64,000 nt of DNA from Geminicoccus sp035556675 (lineage in GTDB: Bacteria > Pseudomonadota > Alphaproteobacteria > Geminicoccales > Geminicoccaceae): the NCBI RefSeq assembly GCF_035556675.1, contig NZ_DATMFZ010000076.1, positions 1 to 64,000 on the forward strand. Direction: 5' to 3'. The translations under genes were made by a program, and so were the position numbers. The notes under the pieces are model-generated. The model was given only the letters and a program-made list of their open reading frames with translations. It had not been told where the DNA came from and did no database searches. Below are positions 1 to 6,890 of the stretch, piece after piece. Each line of letters opens with the position of its first letter. The first letter of the stretch is position 1.

Positions 1-304
1 ACCAGGTCCGGTCCATGGCGGCGATGTGCGCCTTCAGGCGCGGCCAGGTCGGCAGACCCAGCTCGCGTGCAATGACCAGCTGCGCCTCGCTCAAGCGCAG
101 GGCTGCGTCCGGTGGCGCGGCCTGCTCATGATCCGGCCATCGGGGATGATGAATCCGAAAGCGGTGCCAAGCGCCGGCGTCGCCGGTCCGCAGTCCCTTG
201 AGCAGCTCCTTCGCGCGTTTGCGCTGCTGCTCGAGGTTCAGGCGGAACGGGGAGGCGGCGCGCCGGGCTCCGGACGCAGGTGCGGTGCTGGATGGATCGG
301 ACAA
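1..304 (-). CDS. N-terminal part of ankyrin-type protein (cut by window edge)
   Basis: An open frame on the minus strand runs off the left edge. Its first ~100 residues contain NLEQQRKRAKELLKGL, then a Pro/His-rich turn, then LSEAQLVIARELGLPTWPRL. This helical module is known at the N-terminus of bacterial ankyrin-repeat proteins and related proteins of unknown role; no ankyrin repeat is visible because the rest lies outside. The likely start is TTG at 304, with an AGGAAGG Shine-Dalgarno a few bases upstream; the frame is closed by a TGA at about 340, so no upstream ATG is available. It is divergent from the sigma-factor gene. Function unknown. Confidence 0.6.
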   Translation of the reverse strand, partial: MSDPSSTAPASGARRAASPFRLNLEQQRKRAKELLKGLRTGDAGAWHRFRIHHPRWPDHEQAAPPDAALRLSEAQLVIARELGLPTWPRLKAHIAAMDRTW

Positions 305-509
305 GGCAAGCCCCTTCCTCGTGTCTGCGTCCGCCGATCAGACCGGAAAGGGTGGATGGAAAACCGGGCCGCTCTTCATGAACGTGGGCGCAGCCCTTCC
401 CGCGGACACGGAGGCTCCGAGCAAGCCTGCCCCGCAGCCCAACAAACAATGCCCGGGCAGTCAAGAAGGGCAGGTCTGGCCAGGAGCCGCCTTCAGCAGC
501 GCCATGCCA

Positions 510-536
510 TGTCACACGCGGCCCGCTCGCCTCGTC
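510..536 (+). promoter_or_regulatory. Candidate ECF41-type promoter of the sigma-factor gene
   Basis: TGTCACA at 510-516 is followed after 16 bases by CGTC at 533-536, about 30 bases before the first start codon of the downstream sigma factor. TGTCACA (-35) and CGTC (-10) are the elements described for ECF41-group promoters, and the downstream gene encodes a protein with ECF41 signatures, so autoregulation is inferred. The motif match is direct; activity is not shown. Confidence 0.65.
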
Positions 537-565
537 ACTGCTGGATCGGCGGCGGCAGGCGGGCG

Positions 566-1480
566 ATGATGCGGCACATGACGATACAGGACGGCGCGAC
601 GGTACTGTTCGAGGCGCACCGGCGGCGGCTGGTGCGGCTGGCCTACCGGATGCTGGGCTCGGCGGCCGAGGCCGAGGACATTGTGCAGGATGCCTGGCTG
701 CGCTGGCAGCAGGTGGAGCCAGGGACGGTGCGGGAGCCCGGCGCGTATCTCACCCGCACCGTCACCCGGCTGTGCCTGGATGCGCTGAAATCGGCGCGGG
801 CCCGGCGGGAGACCTATGTGGGGAGCTGGCTGCCGGAGCCGATCGTCGAGGAGCCGGAGGAAGCGGTGGCGGCCGACGAGCTGACACTCTCGCTGATGCT
901 GGCACTGGAACGGCTCTCGCCGCTGGAGCGCGCGGCCTTCCTCCTCCACGACGTGTTCGACGTGGCGCTGGACGAGATCGCCCGCACGCTGGGGCGCGAG
1001 CCGGCGGCGGTGCGGCAACTGGCGGTGCGCGCGCGGCGCCACGTCCAGGCGGCACGCCCGCGCTTCCCGGTGACGCGCGAGGAGGGCAGCCGGATCGCAA
1101 AAGCCTTCTTCACCGCCGTGCAGAGCGGCGACCTGGCCACCCTGCAGTCCATGCTGGCGGAGGACGTGGTGCTGCGCTCGGACGGCGGCGGCAAGGTGCT
1201 GGCCTTCCTCAATCCGGTGGCCGGCATGGCGCGGGTGCTGCGGCTGTACCGCGGCCTTTACCGCAAGTACGGCGCACATTCGGGGACGTGGCTGCGGCCG
1301 GCCTGGATCGACGGCCTGCCGGGTTATCTCAGCCGCGAGCGCGGCGGCGTGCTGCAGACCACGGCGCTGGCGATCGAGGGTGGCCGGATCGCCGAGATCT
1401 ACATCACCCGCAACCCGGACAAGCTGGGGGAGGTGGTGAAGCTGCTCGAAACGGGGGCGGGGCCGAACGCGGCGGCATGA
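566..1480 (+). CDS. ECF41-type (SigJ-like) RNA polymerase sigma factor with SnoaL-like C-terminal domain
   Basis: About 304 residues. Region 2 (FEAHRRRLVRLAYRMLGS, then EAEDIVQDAWLRW) and region 4 (LSPLERAAFLLHDVFD, then EIARTLGREPAAVRQLAVRAR) are intact. Between them is the linker YVGSWLPEP, and after them an NTF2/SnoaL-like extension with SDGGGK and a C-terminal NPDKL. WLPEP and DGGGK are hallmarks of group ECF41, in which the fused C-terminal domain replaces a separate anti-sigma factor. The reading frame stays open far upstream, but similarity begins only here; ATG at 566, 569 and 578 are alternatives, with AGGCGGG just upstream. ECF41 genes often sit beside a carboxymuconolactone decarboxylase or oxidoreductase gene, which is not seen here. 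Confidence 0.9.
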   Translation: MMRHMTIQDGATVLFEAHRRRLVRLAYRMLGSAAEAEDIVQDAWLRWQQVEPGTVREPGAYLTRTVTRLCLDALKSARARRETYVGSWLPEPIVEEPEEAVAADELTLSLMLALERLSPLERAAFLLHDVFDVALDEIARTLGREPAAVRQLAVRARRHVQAARPRFPVTREEGSRIAKAFFTAVQSGDLATLQSMLAEDVVLRSDGGGKVLAFLNPVAGMARVLRLYRGLYRKYGAHSGTWLRPAWIDGLPGYLSRERGGVLQTTALAIEGGRIAEIYITRNPDKLGEVVKLLETGAGPNAAA

Positions 1481-1627
1481 GGATTGGCAGGCACGCCCGC
1501 CCTTTCCGGGTGGCGTGCCTGCCGGATCCACACGACCGCCGCCTCGGGCGATCGCGGCTGGGGGCTCATGTCGGCCGGGTTGCGGGGAAGGGCTGTGCCG
1601 ACCGGGCAGGGTGTAACGCGAGATCTG

Positions 1628-2044
1628 TTACTTGGTTCCGTAGAAGCTGTACTCGCCGGGACTGTCCAGGTCGGAGCGGGTGGCAAAGGAACCGCTCATG
1701 CGCATGGGCCGGCCTACCTGCTGCTGGGAAACATTCGCCCGGTAGAACTGGCTCGCCTCCTTGGCGGCATTGCGATAGCGGTGGAAGGTGACGGTGCCGG
1801 CACCCAGGCAATAGGAGCCCTGGATCTGGGCGCCGAAAATGGTGCCGGTGATCCGCTTGCAGGTGCCGGCCCCCGCCTGGGAGATCACCAGCTGGCCGGA
1901 GGTCTGGTTGGCGACGACGCTCCAGGTGCCGGCGATGCTCGACGGCCAGCCGTCCGCCAGGGCGCCGCTGGCCCATCCGACCGTCGCGGCGCAGGCAAGT
2001 GTCGCGGCGATGTGTCGAATTCTGCTGCTGATCATGTACTTCAT
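1628..2044 (-). CDS. Small exported protein of unknown function
   Basis: 138 residues. A positively charged N-terminus and hydrophobic stretch (HIAATLACAATVGWASG) end in ALA-D, a typical signal peptidase I site near residue 31. The mature part is about 107 residues, with two cysteines (GTCKRIT and GSYCLGA) that could form a disulfide, and begins with SIAGTWSVVANQTSGQLVIS. This resembles the lipocalin-like or beta-barrel start of small secreted proteins that binds nothing recognisable. The start ATG has GAGGAG 5 bases upstream. It stands alone between the sigma-factor gene (convergent) and the RTX gene. No family assigned. Confidence 0.75.
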   Translation of the reverse strand: MKYMISSRIRHIAATLACAATVGWASGALADGWPSSIAGTWSVVANQTSGQLVISQAGAGTCKRITGTIFGAQIQGSYCLGAGTVTFHRYRNAAKEASQFYRANVSQQQVGRPMRMSGSFATRSDLDSPGEYSFYGTK

Positions 2045-2285
2045 GGCACGCTCCTCATCAAAGTCATGGCGATGGCGTAGGTGCCTCCATGCACGCTTTG
2101 ACCAATGAAGCTCGTGCTCGGCTTCTTCATGCCAGGGTTTTGGCAGTGCCTAATCTATCACATGTTCGTGTGCGCGGATGTGACGGAGATCACCTCGGCA
2201 AGTATAGTCGGAAATTGTTCTTGCGGTAATTGAAGTGGTGGCCGGGGTGGTTCCCGGCCATTCCCTCAGGCAAAGGGCACGCCGG

Positions 2286-3158
2286 TCAGGCGAGGGCGAT
2301 GGTCCGGTCGGTGAAGACCAGGAACTCGATCTGGTGCAGGACGTCGGTGCCATCGCCGCCGGCCAGGTGTGCGACCCTCCAGCCACCATCGGCCTGCTGG
2401 CTCACCGCGTAGTCGGCGAAGGCACCGGAGAACAGGGCGGCGTCGCTGCCCTCGCCGCCATCCAGCACGTCGTCGCCCGCCCCGCCGATCAGGCCATCGT
2501 CGCCGGCACCACCGATCAGCTGGTCCTGGCCGTCGCCGCCGAAGAGCACGTCCTCGCCATCCTGGCCAGCCAGCACGTCGTCGCCCTCGCCGCCATGCAG
2601 CTCGTCGTCGCCGCTGCCGCCGGACAGGCGGTCGCTGCCGTCGTCGCCGAACAACATGTCGTCGCCGGCACCGCCATTCAGATAGTCGCTGCCGCCGTCG
2701 CCGGTGAGGATGTCGTGGCCGTCGCCACCAGCCAGTCGGTCGCGGCCATCGCCGCCATAGAGGCGGTCCTGGCCGTCGCCGCCGATCAGATAGTCGTTGC
2801 CCACCTCGCCATAGAGCTCGTCATGGCCGCTGCCGCCATGCAGCCAGTCATGGCCGGCGCCGCCATTGAGATAGTCGTCACCGGATCCGCCCACGAGGCG
2901 GTCATCGCCGTCGCCGCCGAACAGGATGTCGAGGCCCCGGCCGCCATCCAGGAGATCGTCGCCGTCACCACCGTTCAGCCGGTCGTCGCCGGCCTCGCCG
3001 GCCATGACGTCGTCGCCCTCTTCAGCGAGGAAGACCGCCTGGCCGTCCGCATCGGTCCCGAACCCGATCACATCGTCACCGGCATCGCCCAGGATCGTGT
3101 CGGCCACCTTCGTGCCACGCAGGAGGTCGCCTTCTTCCGTCCCAGAAATCATGTTCAT
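2286..3158 (-). CDS. RTX (hemolysin-type calcium-binding repeat) protein
   Basis: 290 residues, nearly all of it RTX nonapeptides of the GGxGxDxLx type (for example GGDGDDLLDGG and GGAGDDMLFGDDG), about twenty in tandem from residue ~50 to ~240. The last ~50 residues (FSGAFADYAVSQQADGG and DGTDVLHQIEFLVFTD) match the C-terminal type I secretion signal region of serralysin-like proteins. There is no N-terminal signal peptide and no protease, lipase or other catalytic domain, so it is a stand-alone calcium-binding beta-roll. It is expected to leave the cell by a type I ABC exporter, which is not encoded in this window. GGAGGAC precedes the ATG. Compare the broken RTX gene at 20715-21797. Confidence 0.88.
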   Translation of the reverse strand: MNMISGTEEGDLLRGTKVADTILGDAGDDVIGFGTDADGQAVFLAEEGDDVMAGEAGDDRLNGGDGDDLLDGGRGLDILFGGDGDDRLVGGSGDDYLNGGAGHDWLHGGSGHDELYGEVGNDYLIGGDGQDRLYGGDGRDRLAGGDGHDILTGDGGSDYLNGGAGDDMLFGDDGSDRLSGGSGDDELHGGEGDDVLAGQDGEDVLFGGDGQDQLIGGAGDDGLIGGAGDDVLDGGEGSDAALFSGAFADYAVSQQADGGWRVAHLAGGDGTDVLHQIEFLVFTDRTIALA

Positions 3159-3501
3159 GATGCGTCCTCCCCTGGCGTGCCGTGGCGCGAACGGGCCGAA
3201 TCCCTGGCGGTTCCATTGCCACTCGTCCGATCTTGTTCAAATAAAACATGAATGCGGCTACATGTATCTTCCATGTGGGTGTAGGCGGGCATGGCTGTCA
3301 GCGTTCCAGCGCTGGGGCTTGTCTCGATCGGTGACGGGATTGTCCAGTCCCTGATCAATTCGCAGCAGGCCGGGCGGCGCCGTCGTTTCGGGGTCGTGCG
3401 CAAGCAGGGAGCCGCCGGACCCTCGTCCAGCATGCAGCCGCGGGCTGGCCCGTGATATAGTCCCGGCCCGGCATGGGGCTGCCGGAGCCAGGGGAGGCGG
3501 C
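3159..3501. other. Non-coding gap between divergent RTX and cyclase genes
   Basis: 343 bases without a convincing gene. A locally AT-richer patch at about 3228-3275 probably holds the RTX promoter, and the region also has to hold the promoter of the divergent cyclase gene. No consensus boxes, terminator or repeat stood out. Short open frames here lack coding character. Confidence 0.5.
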
Positions 3502-6500
3502 ATGGACATCGGCGTCTGGCTGGATGGCCTTGGCCTCGGGCATTACGGACCTGCCTTCCATGACGCCGCGATCGACGTCGAGACGCTGGTCGAGCTGCGC
3601 GACGAGCATTTGCGAGAACTGGGCCTGCCGCTCGGCCACCGGATGAAGCTCCTCAAGGCCATCGCGCAGCTGCGTGATGCGGCGGTGGTGCCGGCATCCC
3701 CTCCAGCGCCGGCGGCGGCAGGGCCGGATGTCGTCGTTGCCGGCCCGCAGGCCGAGCGCCGGCAGCTCACCGTGATGTTCGTGGACTTGGCGGGATCGAC
3801 CGAGCTCAGCTGCCGGCTCGATGCCGAGGACATGCGTGAGGTCATCCGCAGCTATCAGGACGCCGTGGCGGGCGAGGTGGTGCGCTTCGGCGGCCATGTC
3901 GGCAAGTTCATGGGCGATGGCGTGCTGGCCTATTTCGGTTGGCCAAGGGCGCATGAAGATGCCGCGGAGCGCGCGGTGCAGGCGGGTCTCGCCATTGCCA
4001 GCGTGGTCTCGGCGCTCCGGGCACCGGGCGGGCAGCCGCTCGCCGCCCGCGTCGGCATCGCCACCGGCGTGGTCGTGGTCGGTGACCTGATCGGGCAGGG
4101 AACGTCTCGCGAGGAGGCGGTGGTCGGCGAGACGCCGAACCTCGCCGCGAGGCTGCAGGCGAGCGCGCCGCCCGGGAAGGTGGTGATCGCAGCCAGGACC
4201 AGATGGCTCCTGGGCAACCGCTTCCAGCTGGCGGGGTTGGGCATGGTCACGCTGAAGGGCCTGCCGGAGCCGGTACCCTGCTGGCAGGTAGAGGCGGACC
4301 GGAGCGCCATCACCAGGTTCGAGGCGCGGCAGGCGGTGCGGCTGGCACCAATGGTCGGCCGCGACCAGGAACTGGCACTCCTGCTCGACCGCTGGGAGCG
4401 CGCCCGAATGGGCGAGGGGCAGGCCATCATGGTGCTGGGCGAGGCGGGCATCGGCAAGTCGCGGCTCGCCGTGGCCCTGGCCGGTGCCCTGGTGGGGCAG
4501 GATCATCTCGCCCTGCGCTACCAGTGCTCGCCCCAGCACAAGGACAGCCCGCTCTGGCCGGTGGCGGAGCAGCTTCGCTGGTCGGCCAGGTTTGCCCGGC
4601 AAAGCGACGAGCAGGGGCGGCTCGCCAGCCTGGAAGCCCTGCTCCGGCGTGCCGTTCCCGATCCGGGCGAGGCGCTACCCCTCCTGGCCGAACTGCTGGG
4701 CATCGTCTCGAACGATGCTCCGGTCATGCTGACCGCCCAGCAGAAGCGCAGCCGCATGCTGACCGCACTGGTCGACCAGCTGCTGGGGCTTGCGCGGCAA
4801 AGGCCGGTGCTGCTCCTGTTCGAGGACGTGCACTGGATCGATCCGACGACGCTGGATCTCGCCGAGCAGGTGCTGGGTGCCATCAGCGAGGCGCGGGTAC
4901 TGGTGCTGCTGACCAGTCGGACCGAAGGACAGCCGGTGCTGGCTGGTCACCCGCATCTGACGCGCATCACCCTCAGCCGGCTGGACCGGGAAGCCGCCCG
5001 GGCAATCGTGACGGGCCTCGCCGCGGACCGGCCACTGGATGATGGCGTCTGCTCCGCGATCCTGGCGCGCGCCGAGGGCGTGCCGCTGTTCCTAGAGGAG
5101 GTCACCCGGGCGATGCTGGACGGCGATGCCACCGCCGAGACCATTCCGGGATCGCTGCACGACTGGTTGATGGCGCGGCTGGACCGCTCGCCTGTGGCCC
5201 ACCGGATCGCCCAGGTCGCAGCCTGCATCGGCCGCGAGTTCGGGCACGACCTGCTGGCAGCGGTGGCCGATGTCCCCGAGCCGGAGCTGACCCGTGCGCT
5301 GAACGAGCTGATCCAGGCGGAGCTGGTGTTCCGTCGGGGGCAGGCACCGGATGCCATCTACAGCTTCAAGCATGCCCTGCTGCGCGATGCGGCACATGGC
5401 AGCCTGCTCAGGAGCCGGCGCCGTGCGGTCCATGCCCGGATCGCCCAGGTGCTGGTGGAGCAGTTCCCCGGGCTGGCGCAGGCAACGCCCGAGGTGATCG
5501 CGCGCCACTGGGCAGAAAGTGGGCAGATGGCGGAGGCGGCCGCCTGGCACCAGCGGGCCGGCGAGCAGGCCCTGGTCCGCTCCGCGACGCGGGAGGCGAT
5601 GGCGCAGCTTCATGCCGGGCTGGAGGCGCTGCGCAGCCTGCCCGAGGGGGAGGAACGGCAGCGCCGCGAGCTGGAACTCCAGGCGGCACTGGGTGCGGCC
5701 CTGTTCGCGGCGAAGGGGCAGGCGGCCGGCGAGACCGCCATCGCCTATAAGCGCGCCCGCGAGCTGTGCCGGCGCCTGGGCGAGAGCCGTCGCCTCGTCC
5801 CGGTGCTGTTCGGGCTCTGGGCCTCGCACAACACCCGCGCGGAACTCACCCCGGCCGAGGCCATCGCGGGCGAGCTGCTGCAACTGGCGAAGGCGCAGGA
5901 CGACCGGCTGGCCCAGCTTCTGGGGCTGCGGGCGCGCGGCACGACCCTCCTGTTCCTGGCGCGGTTGCAGGAGGCCCGCGCGCAGCTGGAGACGTTGCTG
6001 GAGCTGGCGGGAAGCGACGGCCCGTTCGGTGCGTCGCTCTATCCGACCGATCCGCGAGTGACCGGCCGGGGCTTCCTCGCCTGGATCCTGCTGATGATGG
6101 GACATTCCGACCAAGCCGTGCCGCTGGTCGAGCGCGCCCTGGCCGAGGCGCGCGCGCTCGGGCACCAGCCTACGCTGGCGGTGGTGCTGCAATGCCGATG
6201 CACGGTGGCGCAGTTCCTGGACGACCATCCTGCCGTGGCGCTGCACGCGGAAGCCATGCTTGGTGCCTGCGCCAGCCAGGGCTTCGCGTTCTGGTCGGCG
6301 ATGGGCGAGATCTTCCGTGGCTGGGCGCTGGCACGCGGCGGCAACGTCGCGGCCGGAACCCGCCATATCCAGGCTGGCATCGCCGCGCACCAGGCCACCG
6401 AGGCGAAGCTGCTGTCACCGCACTATCTGGCCCTGCTGGCCGAGGTGCAGCTCGCCGCTGGCCGGGCGGACGAGGCGGGCGCCACCCTGGCATCGGCGCT

Positions 6501-6819
6501 CTCCGACTCGGCGCGCACCGGCGAATGCTGGTTCAACGCGGAGTTGCTCCGGCGCCAGGGCGAGTTGCTGGCTGGGAGCGACCTGATCCGGGCCGAGGAC
6601 TGCCTGCGCCAGGCACTTCTGCTGGCGGGCAGCCAGGGGGTAAAGCTCTGGGAGCTGCGGGCAGCCACCTCGCTGGCGCAGTTCCGGGCCGGCCGTGACG
6701 GTCGCGACGGGCGCGACGCTGGCCGCGCTCTTCTGGCGCCGATCGTGGCGTCGTTCGGGGACGACCAGGAAATACCGGACCTGTGGCAGGCACGGGCGCT
6801 GCTCGACCGGCTGGCTTGA
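3502..6819 (+). CDS. Multidomain class III adenylate/guanylate cyclase with SAM, AAA/STAND ATPase and TPR domains
   Basis: 1105 residues. Order: a SAM domain (1-60, WLDGLGLGHYGPAF through LGLPLGHRMKLLKAI); a class III cyclase catalytic domain (~88-265), with metal-binding Asp residues in VMFVDLAGST and FMGDGVLAYFGW; a STAND/AAA ATPase (~275-620), with Walker A GEAGIGKS near residue 313 and a Walker B-like LLLFEDVHWID; then TPR-like helical repeats to the end. It is a soluble signalling protein, and no membrane segment is seen. This architecture is common in rhizobia and relatives; ligand and partners are unknown. GGGGAGG lies just before the ATG. polA follows 71 bases downstream and may read through. 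Confidence 0.92.
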   Translation: MDIGVWLDGLGLGHYGPAFHDAAIDVETLVELRDEHLRELGLPLGHRMKLLKAIAQLRDAAVVPASPPAPAAAGPDVVVAGPQAERRQLTVMFVDLAGSTELSCRLDAEDMREVIRSYQDAVAGEVVRFGGHVGKFMGDGVLAYFGWPRAHEDAAERAVQAGLAIASVVSALRAPGGQPLAARVGIATGVVVVGDLIGQGTSREEAVVGETPNLAARLQASAPPGKVVIAARTRWLLGNRFQLAGLGMVTLKGLPEPVPCWQVEADRSAITRFEARQAVRLAPMVGRDQELALLLDRWERARMGEGQAIMVLGEAGIGKSRLAVALAGALVGQDHLALRYQCSPQHKDSPLWPVAEQLRWSARFARQSDEQGRLASLEALLRRAVPDPGEALPLLAELLGIVSNDAPVMLTAQQKRSRMLTALVDQLLGLARQRPVLLLFEDVHWIDPTTLDLAEQVLGAISEARVLVLLTSRTEGQPVLAGHPHLTRITLSRLDREAARAIVTGLAADRPLDDGVCSAILARAEGVPLFLEEVTRAMLDGDATAETIPGSLHDWLMARLDRSPVAHRIAQVAACIGREFGHDLLAAVADVPEPELTRALNELIQAELVFRRGQAPDAIYSFKHALLRDAAHGSLLRSRRRAVHARIAQVLVEQFPGLAQATPEVIARHWAESGQMAEAAAWHQRAGEQALVRSATREAMAQLHAGLEALRSLPEGEERQRRELELQAALGAALFAAKGQAAGETAIAYKRARELCRRLGESRRLVPVLFGLWASHNTRAELTPAEAIAGELLQLAKAQDDRLAQLLGLRARGTTLLFLARLQEARAQLETLLELAGSDGPFGASLYPTDPRVTGRGFLAWILLMMGHSDQAVPLVERALAEARALGHQPTLAVVLQCRCTVAQFLDDHPAVALHAEAMLGACASQGFAFWSAMGEIFRGWALARGGNVAAGTRHIQAGIAAHQATEAKLLSPHYLALLAEVQLAAGRADEAGATLASALSDSARTGECWFNAELLRRQGELLAGSDLIRAEDCLRQALLLAGSQGVKLWELRAATSLAQFRAGRDGRDGRDAGRALLAPIVASFGDDQEIPDLWQARALLDRLA

Positions 6820-6890
6820 CCCTGTTCCGTGCGCATCCGGATGGGATGCCCTCTGTCGGGATGGCTTCGCCGCGGCTAGGTTCCCTGCCC

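Noticed and set aside
512..1531. Long minus-strand open frame antisense to the sigma-factor gene
   Set aside because: It mirrors a GC-rich coding frame, has an Arg/Pro/His-rich composition and no family likeness; the plus-strand protein has clear domains.
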